A stretch of DNA of 64,000 nucleotides from Lachnospiraceae bacterium (GTDB lineage Bacteria > Bacillota > Clostridia > Lachnospirales > Lachnospiraceae). The notes below the pieces were generated by a model, which saw only the letters and a list, made by a program, of their open reading frames with translations, was not told where the DNA came from and did no database searches. This document shows positions 56,203 to 64,000 of the stretch, in pieces. Within the stretch, counting starts at the first letter, position 1, and every line of letters starts with the position of its first letter. Location of the stretch: NCBI GenBank assembly GCA_022510685.1, contig JAFLTA010000007.1, forward strand, positions 19,610-83,609, written 5' to 3'. The position numbers and the translations under genes were made by a program.

Positions 56203-56772
56203 ATGAGCAGACAAACGTATGATATTATTATTACAGTGTTTTTTTGCTGGGTGTGTTTTCTTGTATATAAAGAAATTAAATTCCTAAAAAAAATTTTGAC
56301 GTATTCCCATAGACTCAGGCAGATTATGTCAAATTCTGCTACTGCTATCAGGCTGATAAATACAGAGTATGTTGATAGTAAAAAAAATTTGTTGATTTTG
56401 ACGATTTGCGATATTGTCGTTACCGTATGTCTTGGGTTCCAAGCGTATATTGGTATTATTAATCCGGCATTTCGACGCTCTACACCGGTATTTTTTATTC
56501 TGACAATTGTTATGTTGCTTGCAGGGATTAGAGCCGCTCTCGTGTACCGATATGCGGAGGATGCATTTTTGGAAAAAGATGTTTTAGTCTGCATAGACGG
56601 AATTTATACGAAAGCAGAACAAACTTTTTCCTTCGCAGGTCAATGGTCAGAGGGAGAGAATAAGTTGCAGTATGTCACTGTTCAGTCAGAGAAGATGAAA
56701 AATCCAAAACAATTTAAGATCATTGAAAAAGATGATGAGGTTGTAGAGATAATAAAAAAATACTACCAGTAA
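56203..56772 (+). CDS. Hypothetical membrane protein
   Basis: About four hydrophobic segments; no family recognised. Confidence 0.6.
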   Translation: MSRQTYDIIITVFFCWVCFLVYKEIKFLKKILTYSHRLRQIMSNSATAIRLINTEYVDSKKNLLILTICDIVVTVCLGFQAYIGIINPAFRRSTPVFFILTIVMLLAGIRAALVYRYAEDAFLEKDVLVCIDGIYTKAEQTFSFAGQWSEGENKLQYVTVQSEKMKNPKQFKIIEKDDEVVEIIKKYYQ

Positions 56773-56917
56773 CTCTTTACGAAAAAAATGGATGTTTTTC
56801 CCAAAAAACTCTTTTCACAGCAGTGGGATATATGGTATACTGTGTGTTAGCGATGAAATCGACAGTGGGCGATTATGCTCACCTGCAAAAACTAATTTAT
56901 TTTAGGAGGTAACTTTA

Positions 56918-59545
56918 ATGGCAAGAAAATGGGTTTATTTGTTCAGTGAGGGTAACGCAGATATGCGTGAGCTTCTCGGTGGTAAGGGTGCAAACCTTGC
57001 AGAGATGACCAGCATGGGTCTTCCGGTACCACAGGGTTTTACCATTACGACAGAGGCTTGTACTCAGTATTATGAGGACGGTCGTGAAATCAATGATGAG
57101 ATTCAGGGACAGATTAATGAGTACATCGGCAAAATGGAGGAGATTACCGGTAAGAAGTTCGGTGACAAGGAGAATCCTCTTTTGGTATCTGTTCGTTCCG
57201 GTGCACGTGCTTCTATGCCGGGTATGATGGATACTATTTTGAACCTCGGTTTGAATGAGACAGTAGTAAACACGATTGCAGAGAAATCCGGCAATCCACG
57301 TTGGGCTTGGGACTGCTATCGTCGTTTCATCCAGATGTATTCTGACGTAGTTATGGAAGTTGGTAAGAAGTACTTCGAGGAACTTATCGACAAGATGAAA
57401 GCAGAAAAAGGTGTTCAGCAGGACGTTGACTTGACTGCTGAAGATCTGCAGACACTTGCTTCACAGTTTAAGGCTGAGTATAAGGAGAAAATCGGAAACG
57501 ACTTCCCGGATGATCCTAAGGAGCAGTTGATGGGAGCTGTAAAGGCTGTATTCCGTTCATGGGACAACCCTCGTGCAAACGTATATCGTCGTGACAACGA
57601 CATCCCATATTCTTGGGGAACTGCAGTAAACGTTCAGTCCATGGCATTCGGTAACATGGGTGATAACTGTGGTACCGGTGTTGCATTTACACGTGACCCG
57701 GCTACCGGTGAGAAGAAGCTCATGGGTGAGTTCTTAAAGAACGCTCAGGGTGAGGACGTGGTTGCAGGTGTTCGTACTCCGATGCCAATCGCTCAGATGG
57801 AGCAGGAGTTCCCGGAGGCATTTGCACAGTTCAAGGATGTATGCCAGACATTAGAGAATCATTATAGAGACATGCAGGATATGGAGTTCACCGTAGAGGA
57901 CAGAAAGCTGTATATGCTGCAGACACGTAATGGTAAGAGAACCGCTCAGGCTGCTCTTAAGATTGCATGTGATTTAGTAGATGAGGGTATGAGAAGTGAG
58001 GAAGAGGCAGTTGCCATGATCGATCCTCGTAACTTAGATACTCTCCTTCACCCACAGTTTGATGCTGCTGCACTGAAGGCTGCTACACCGGTTGCAAAGG
58101 CACTGGGTGCTTCACCGGGAGCTGCTTGCGGTAAGGTTGTATTTACAGCAGATGATGCTGTTGAGTGGGCTGCTCGTGGCGAGAAGGTTGTACTTGTTCG
58201 TCTTGAGACATCTCCGGAAGATATTACCGGTATGAAGAGTGCACAGGGTATCCTGACTGTTCGTGGTGGTATGACATCTCATGCAGCCGTAGTTGCACGT
58301 GGTATGGGTACATGCTGTGTTTCCGGTTGTGGTGACATCGTTATGGATGAAGAAAATAAGAAGTTTGAGTTAGCCGGCAAGACTTATACAGAGGGATCTG
58401 AGATTTCTATCGATGGTACAACAGGTAACATCTACGATGGAATCATCCCGACAGTAGATGCTACAATCGCCGGTGAGTTTGGTCGTATCATGGCATGGGC
58501 TGATAAGTACAGAACTCTCAAGGTTCGTACAAATGCAGATACTCCTGCAGATGCTAAGAAGGCTCGTGAGCTTGGTGCTGAGGGTATCGGTCTTTGTCGT
58601 ACAGAGCACATGTTCTTCGAGGAAGACAGAATCGCAGCATTCCGTGAGATGATCTGTTCTGATACTCCGGAGGAGCGCGAGGAGGCACTTGGTAAGATTC
58701 TTCCTTATCAGCAGAGTGACTTTGAAGCTCTTTATGAGGCACTGGAAGGAAATCCGGTTACTATCCGTTTCCTGGATCCTCCACTTCATGAGTTCGTTCC
58801 TACAGAGGATGCTGATATCAAGAAGCTGGCAGACGCTAAGGGCAAGAGCGTAGATGAGATTAAGGCAATCATTGATTCCTTACACGAGTTCAACCCAATG
58901 ATGGGTCATCGTGGATGCCGTTTGGCTGTAACCTATCCGGAGATTGCTAAGATGCAGACAACAGCAGTTATCCGCGCAGCAATCAACGTAAAGAAGAAAC
59001 ATCCGGATTGGAATGTTGAGCCTGAAATCATGATTCCGCTCGTTGGAGATATCAAAGAGCTTAAGGTGGTTAAGAATGTAGTAGTTGAGACTGCTGACGC
59101 TGAGATTGCTGCAGCAGGTTCCGATATGAAGTATGAAGTAGGTACCATGATCGAGATTCCTCGTGCAGCACTGACTGCTGATGAAATCGCATCTGAGGCT
59201 GAGTTCTTCTGCTTCGGTACAAACGACTTGACACAGATGACATTCGGATTCTCCCGTGATGATGCAGGTAAGTTCTTAGATGCTTACTATGATGCTAAGA
59301 TTTTCGAGAACGATCCGTTTGCTAAGTTGGACCAGACAGGTGTTGGACAGCTTATGGAGATGGCTGTAGAGAAAGGTAAGAAAGTTCGCTCCAGCTTACA
59401 CTGCGGTATCTGTGGAGAGCACGGTGGAGACCCATCTTCCGTAGAGTTCTGCCATAAGATTGGTCTGGATTATGTATCCTGTTCACCATTCCGTGTACCA
59501 ATTGCACGTCTTGCGGCAGCACAGGCTTCTATCGCAAATAAGTAG
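56918..59545 (+). CDS. ppdK: Pyruvate, phosphate dikinase
   Basis: GGKGANLAEMTSMGLPVPQGFTITTEAC, GGMTSHAAVVARGMGTCCVSGC, LCRTEHMFFEEDRI, GTNDLTQMTFGFSRDDA; strong SD aggagg. Confidence 0.98.
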   Translation: MARKWVYLFSEGNADMRELLGGKGANLAEMTSMGLPVPQGFTITTEACTQYYEDGREINDEIQGQINEYIGKMEEITGKKFGDKENPLLVSVRSGARASMPGMMDTILNLGLNETVVNTIAEKSGNPRWAWDCYRRFIQMYSDVVMEVGKKYFEELIDKMKAEKGVQQDVDLTAEDLQTLASQFKAEYKEKIGNDFPDDPKEQLMGAVKAVFRSWDNPRANVYRRDNDIPYSWGTAVNVQSMAFGNMGDNCGTGVAFTRDPATGEKKLMGEFLKNAQGEDVVAGVRTPMPIAQMEQEFPEAFAQFKDVCQTLENHYRDMQDMEFTVEDRKLYMLQTRNGKRTAQAALKIACDLVDEGMRSEEEAVAMIDPRNLDTLLHPQFDAAALKAATPVAKALGASPGAACGKVVFTADDAVEWAARGEKVVLVRLETSPEDITGMKSAQGILTVRGGMTSHAAVVARGMGTCCVSGCGDIVMDEENKKFELAGKTYTEGSEISIDGTTGNIYDGIIPTVDATIAGEFGRIMAWADKYRTLKVRTNADTPADAKKARELGAEGIGLCRTEHMFFEEDRIAAFREMICSDTPEEREEALGKILPYQQSDFEALYEALEGNPVTIRFLDPPLHEFVPTEDADIKKLADAKGKSVDEIKAIIDSLHEFNPMMGHRGCRLAVTYPEIAKMQTTAVIRAAINVKKKHPDWNVEPEIMIPLVGDIKELKVVKNVVVETADAEIAAAGSDMKYEVGTMIEIPRAALTADEIASEAEFFCFGTNDLTQMTFGFSRDDAGKFLDAYYDAKIFENDPFAKLDQTGVGQLMEMAVEKGKKVRSSLHCGICGEHGGDPSSVEFCHKIGLDYVSCSPFRVPIARLAAAQASIANK

Positions 59546-59602
59546 TACATCTAATGATTATTTGATGTGCAAAGCCTTATTTTATAAGGGTATTAGAAAT
59601 TA

Positions 59603-59640
59603 AAATATCCTGGCAGGATTTAAATCCTGCCAGGATATTT
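59603..59640. terminator. 38-bp perfect palindrome downstream of ppdK (probable terminator hairpin)
   Basis: aaatatcctggcaggattt/aaatcctgccaggatattt. Confidence 0.65.
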
Positions 59641-59699
59641 CTTATCAAAATGAATTAGTAATATCAACAGAAATAGATTGTATAGGAAGTGTTCTATTT

Positions 59700-60008
59700 A
59701 TGAAAGAAAGAATATCAGATATGTCATATACTACCGTTGAAATTGAAATTCCTGAAGAAATGAAGCCATACATTGAAATAGACAACGTGGACGATGTACT
59801 ACGCAGAAATGCATTATTGTTGTATCCGCATGTATTAAACAAAAGGATATCTCACGGTAAGGCGGCAGAAATTTTAGGAATCCCGAAATTAGATTTGATT
59901 GATATATACGCACAAATGGGTTTTTGTTATCTGGATCAGACAATGGACAAATTAGATAAAGATTTACAGACGTTCAAAGAATTAGGCTTAAATGAGGTGA
60001 CACCATGA
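59700..60008 (+). CDS. UPF0175 family protein (putative antitoxin)
   Basis: VEIEIPEEM...LLYPHVLNKRISHGKAAEILGIPKLDLIDIYAQMGFCYLDQT. Confidence 0.8.
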   Translation: MKERISDMSYTTVEIEIPEEMKPYIEIDNVDDVLRRNALLLYPHVLNKRISHGKAAEILGIPKLDLIDIYAQMGFCYLDQTMDKLDKDLQTFKELGLNEVTP

Positions 60009-60505
60009 TCGTTGTTTCAGATACTACGCCTCTGATTTCACTGATGAAAACAGGGCATTTAGATATTCTGCAAAGCTACTTTGGAGAAATTCAGATTCCA
60101 AAAGCCGTGTTTGCAGAATTGACATCAAATCCAAGGTTTGCAGAGGAAGCTGAACAAATTAGACATTGCTCATTTATCAACGTTGTAACTGTTGATGATG
60201 CAAAATCGGTTGTTCTCATTCGTAGGGCTACTGGTCTGGATTTAGGAGAGAGTGAAGCTATCGTATTATCGGATAGTTTACATGCTGACTTGTTGCTCAT
60301 GGATGAGGCGAAGGGAAGAGAAGTGGCTGAACAGATGGGAATTAAGATTATGGGGACAATCGGTTTATTGCTGGCGTCCTATCAGGCTGGTATCCTCACT
60401 GCGAATGAGATAAAAGACTGTGTTGAGATACTCCGTAATTCCGGCAGGTATATTGGAGAGAAATATCTGCAGATATTATTAGAGCGGATTGATAATAATG
60501 GATGA
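60005..60505 (+). CDS. DUF3368 PIN-like protein (putative toxin)
   Basis: MIVVSDTTPLISLMKTGHLDILQSYFGEIQIPKAVFAEL, DLGESEAIVLS, LLMDEAKGREVAEQMGIKIMGTIGLLL; ATGA overlap with upstream gene. Confidence 0.85.
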   Translation: MIVVSDTTPLISLMKTGHLDILQSYFGEIQIPKAVFAELTSNPRFAEEAEQIRHCSFINVVTVDDAKSVVLIRRATGLDLGESEAIVLSDSLHADLLLMDEAKGREVAEQMGIKIMGTIGLLLASYQAGILTANEIKDCVEILRNSGRYIGEKYLQILLERIDNNG

Positions 60506-60863
60506 AATATTCTGTCATAGAAGCTCACAACATCTTTTTAGCTATATGCAGAAAAGGGAGATAAATTATGATAAAAGATAAATGGGGTTTTCCTTTTACT
60601 TACACTCACCATTGCCTTACCAGAATGTGGATACCCTAAACATCTCAATGTATATTTAGGATATCTTTTTTTTCTTTGTTCAGACTTCGTAGATCAATGT
60701 GGCTATATCTCAAGTTCCTTATTTAATTGATTTCTTTGCTCATTAATTGCTTTCTGTCTTATGATTCTTTTCGTATTGATTAACCAAATTGTATAAGGGT
60801 TTGCTTCCTTAATGAATATTCCACGAAAGCCGGAATACTCACTTAATTTAAAATAGTGTAAAA

Positions 60864-61193
60864 TCATTTTAATGAGCGCAAATACACAGATAACAGAAGT
60901 AAGGCTGTTTCGCGTTCTTTTGGAGAGCAGGCATTTAATTGTTCTATTAATGCCTCTTGTTGCTCAGATAATGTGTAGTTTTCTTCTGTTAAAATATCAT
61001 CCGGTGTAATTTGTAATGCTTTGCATATGCGTAATATAGTTTCTATTCTCATATTGACAGAGCCACGCTCTATATCCGCATAAGTTCTATCAGAAAGACC
61101 TGCCGCCTCGGCAACTTCACTTTGCGTCATACCTGTCTTCTTGCGTATTGTCAGTAATTTATTTCCTATTGCTTTAAAATCAAAAATCAGCAC
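60864..61193 (-). CDS. Xre/Cro-CI family transcriptional regulator
   Basis: LLTIRKKTGMTQSEVAEAAGLSDRTYADIERGSVNMRIETILRICKALQITPDDIL. Confidence 0.9.
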   Translation of the reverse strand: MLIFDFKAIGNKLLTIRKKTGMTQSEVAEAAGLSDRTYADIERGSVNMRIETILRICKALQITPDDILTEENYTLSEQQEALIEQLNACSPKERETALLLLSVYLRSLK

Positions 61194-61223
61194 TTTTGTT
61201 CCTCCTTTTGAAGTTATACAGGA

Positions 61224-61263
61224 ATTATACTTCCTATTTTCGTTGACAAATAGGAAGTATAAT
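61224..61263. promoter_or_regulatory. Perfect 16-bp inverted repeat, probable Xre operator/divergent promoter
   Basis: attatacttcctattt-tcgttgac-aaataggaagtataat between divergent genes; contains TATAAT on both strands. Confidence 0.75.
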
Positions 61264-61360
61264 GGTAGAATTGCAGGAAGAATAGTTCCTGTTGCGTTTT
61301 GTCACTTTGAAATGTATATGAGATGATATTTCAAAATATGAATGAGAAGGAGAAAGGCAA

Positions 61361-61552
61361 ATGAAAAAATATTTATTGAATATCAATTCTGGTGTCATAC
61401 ATGATGGAAAAAATCCGTGTCATCAGGGAAAAACGGCTGCTGATTTCAACAAAAAAGAATTTGATAAATTATCAGACGCTATGAATTATTTTGAAGGTAA
61501 AGGAAAAAAGGGGCGACCTTGCGAAAAATGTTTGAAAGATCATTCGAGTTGA
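61361..61552 (+). CDS. Small hypothetical protein
   Basis: 63 aa ORF with upstream SD (gagaaggagaaagg); PCEKCLKDH. Confidence 0.6.
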   Translation: MKKYLLNINSGVIHDGKNPCHQGKTAADFNKKEFDKLSDAMNYFEGKGKKGRPCEKCLKDHSS

Positions 61553-61665
61553 CATACGGAATTTCCGTATTTAAATTCCGACAAGTTATATTTTAAGAAG
61601 ATTGTTGGTGTGTGTCACGATGAATTATACGAAGAAAACAATTGATATGAGGAGGGAGACTGGTT

Positions 61666-62697
61666 ATGGCATTTGTATATAACGATGACAGCTATGCTCT
61701 TATTTTAGCATTTCCGGATAATTGTCCCGGCTGTAATGAATCCTATGTTAAATGGAATTATGTTCATCATGAGATGATATCAAGGCCCACAAAAGTATAC
61801 CATTCTGGGAAAAAAGAATATAGTGTTGGAAAAGGACTGGCAGGGGCTGCTTTGTTGGGACCAATAGGTGCTTTGGCTGGTGTCAATGGAAAAAAGACAC
61901 ATGGCTATACAACTAAAGAAGGAGAATATTCATACCGAATATCTGCACAATGTCCTAAGTGTGGCTATTTACATGAAATAACATCGAGATCCTACCCAAA
62001 GTTTAAGGAGTATAAAACCGAGGAGGAGAAGAAAGTACTAGGGATAGAAGAGATAGAAGATCTAGAAGATCTGGCGAAAAGGCTTTCTTCTACAATTGAT
62101 CTTTCGTCAAAAATAGAGGAGGCACTTACGCTCAGGCCCATGAAAATTGAAAATATTTTTGAATATTTAAAGGAGAATAATTATTTGCCGGAAGAAGTGC
62201 TAAGTGCAGAAAAAAAGGCAGAGGGATGTATCACTGCCGATGGCCGCAATCTAGGTTGGTCTTTTAAGCTGTCTTTTTTGCATAGAACCTTATCTGATTT
62301 GGAAGAACAGAAGGTGGTATGTCGCGAAAGTATTACATATAGGTTGCTTACAGAGCAAGAAAAGATAAGCACAGAAAAGGAAGAAGCAAAGAAAGTAGAA
62401 ATAGATAATCTAGCAAAACGTCTTTCTACTATAGTTGATCTTCCATCAAAAATAGAGGAGGCACTCCTTCATGGTCCGAAGGATGAAAGCGATATATACG
62501 AATATTTAAAAAAGAAAAATTATTTGCCGGAAGCAGTGTTAAGTGCAGAAAAAAAGGCAGAAGGATGTATTACTGCCGATGGCGGTAATCTAGGCTGGTA
62601 TTTTAAGATGTCTTTTTTGATTGAGACCATGGCAGACTTGCTAAAGCAGGGCGTGGTACGCCGCAAGAAAATGAAATATAAATTACTTTCAAAGTGA
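61666..62697 (+). CDS. Hypothetical protein: N-terminal Cys-pair region plus two tandem ~113 aa repeats
   Basis: CPGCN...CPKCG; repeated YLPE[EA]VLSAEKKAEGCITADG[RG]NLGW[SY]FK[LM]SFL. Confidence 0.8.
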   Translation: MAFVYNDDSYALILAFPDNCPGCNESYVKWNYVHHEMISRPTKVYHSGKKEYSVGKGLAGAALLGPIGALAGVNGKKTHGYTTKEGEYSYRISAQCPKCGYLHEITSRSYPKFKEYKTEEEKKVLGIEEIEDLEDLAKRLSSTIDLSSKIEEALTLRPMKIENIFEYLKENNYLPEEVLSAEKKAEGCITADGRNLGWSFKLSFLHRTLSDLEEQKVVCRESITYRLLTEQEKISTEKEEAKKVEIDNLAKRLSTIVDLPSKIEEALLHGPKDESDIYEYLKKKNYLPEAVLSAEKKAEGCITADGGNLGWYFKMSFLIETMADLLKQGVVRRKKMKYKLLSK

Positions 62698-62961
62698 GCG
62701 AGGTTAAGTAGATAGAGCGTCTTGCAGAAATAGGAAATTATGTTTTGATGTGAAATAGGGATTAACAGATGCATTATAATGGCTTAGGCGGTTTTTTACA
62801 ATTTTATTTTATAGAATTTATTATTAAAAAGTTCTTGAGATATTTATAATATTTAGATGCAAGAGTAACGCTAGCCACCGCACAGGCGGCAATAAGCAAT
62901 AAGTAGTGATTGAATGATTAGGCATATTACCGCTTAATTAGTAGAATATAGCTTAATATCA

Positions 62962-63000
62962 GGGTTTCTTGCCAGAATAATTCTGGCAGGAAGCCCTTTT
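62962..63000 (+). terminator. Terminator-like hairpin
   Basis: gggtttcttgccagaa-taa-ttctggcaggaagcccttttat. Confidence 0.7.
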
Positions 63001-63294
63001 ATAATGTTTAGTAGTATATGTCTATAATGGAAAGGGGAAGTATACTTGACGGAAAAGTATCAGGGATGCCGGAGGGGAGAAAAATGCTTTTTTGAAAAAT
63101 CGACCCTTGCGACCCTATGTATATTGCTCAAAAAATGTATCTGTTGATAAGATGTAGAAGTATATGGAATGATATGATATACTATCTGTGTTGTTGAGAA
63201 CGACAAATATTACTTATAATTTTTGGTTACAATGAAAATTTATTTTTCTCAATAATCAAATAGTTGTATAAAGTTTAGGATAGGAGATTTTTCT

Positions 63295-64000
63295 ATGAAT
63301 AGTAATGTTTTGAAGGATGAAGATATAACAGAAAATATAATTGCTTTAAAAGTAAGCCGTTCCTATAATGAAAATATGACAGAAACCGAACTATATGATA
63401 TTACAAGAGGATACTGGAGAATAAACATTAAAAGGGCTCAATATGTTGATTATGCCATGAGTGTCTATAAAGATACTATAAAAGAAGTATATAAAATTGA
63501 AAAATGGCTGCCAGCAGGAACCATTCCAAGAACAACTCTTCCAGATGCAGAAGTTCCAGAGGGAAGATATGAATTTAAGGGTAAGATTGCAGATAAAGAA
63601 ATCCGAGATAAGTACATAGGGAAATCAATAGCAAACATATCTACATGTCAAAATCCTATAAAATATTTTAATTGTGTGCCAAACAAAGAAGAAATCTGTA
63701 ATAATGCAGTAATTGAAAAAGCACAAAAAATAGAAGAAGAAATTAGTTCTTTAAATGTAGAAGGTGCATCAAAAAAAGCAATTATAAATGCCAGAGTTAA
63801 TCAAGGAATATTCAGGGATTTACTGCTAAAGAGATATAACAAATGTTGTCTGTGTGGTGTGGAAAATCATGAACTACTGATAGCGAGTCATATCAAACCT
63901 TGGGCAAAAAGTGAAGCAAAAGAAAAATTAGATGACGATAATGGTTTTTTGATGTGTCCTAACCATGATAAATTATTTGATAAAGGTTATATCACTTTTG
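63295..64000 (+). CDS. HNH endonuclease, 3' end truncated by window
   Basis: ATG 63295 with SD aggag; frame open to window end; CCLCGVENHELLIASHIKPWAKSEAKEKLDDDNGFLMCPNHDKLFDKGYITF is HNH_2-like. Not in supplied ORF list because no stop is reached. Confidence 0.85.
   Translation, partial: MNSNVLKDEDITENIIALKVSRSYNENMTETELYDITRGYWRINIKRAQYVDYAMSVYKDTIKEVYKIEKWLPAGTIPRTTLPDAEVPEGRYEFKGKIADKEIRDKYIGKSIANISTCQNPIKYFNCVPNKEEICNNAVIEKAQKIEEEISSLNVEGASKKAIINARVNQGIFRDLLLKRYNKCCLCGVENHELLIASHIKPWAKSEAKEKLDDDNGFLMCPNHDKLFDKGYITF

Overview
The window is a 64 kb low-to-mid GC chromosomal segment. Gene content and style (hprK, T-box-regulated trp operon, SAM-I riboswitch with metK, ppdK, YqzL-like gene between era and recO, Lys-rich Ig-like surface proteins) fit a Firmicutes/Clostridia genome, probably Lachnospiraceae; the taxonomy is inference. 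Most of it is housekeeping: hprK (5' truncated), pth, mfd, foldase lipoprotein, cheX, TrmH-type methyltransferase, two CobW-type GTPases, pta, sirtuin, metK, trpEGDCFBA, rhaB plus class II aldolase, M16C peptidase, era, recO, glyS, GH3 glycosidase and ppdK. Accessory material lies at about 13.6-17.1 kb (LRR surface protein, YoeB-like and YafQ-like toxin-antitoxin modules, tRNA-Leu with a duplicated 3' end) and about 59.6-64 kb (UPF0175/DUF3368 pair, Xre regulator with a perfect palindromic operator, internally duplicated protein, HNH nuclease cut by the window edge). Points most worth a second look: (1) a TetM/EF-G-like ribosomal GTPase fused to a YacP/Rae1-type NYN nuclease, a plausible one-polypeptide ribosome-targeting mRNA-cleavage factor; (2) a CobW GTPase fused to a TIGR03943/YcgQ-like domain, next to a canonical His-rich CobW paralogue; (3) a 21-bp tRNA-Leu 3'-end duplication bracketing a toxin-antitoxin module; (4) a ~271-nt near-continuous hairpin between glyS and the GH3 gene; (5) a three-gene GGDEF / degenerate-EAL / intact-EAL cluster. 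No CRISPR array, rRNA or transposase was seen. All family assignments come from reading motifs by eye; no searches were run.
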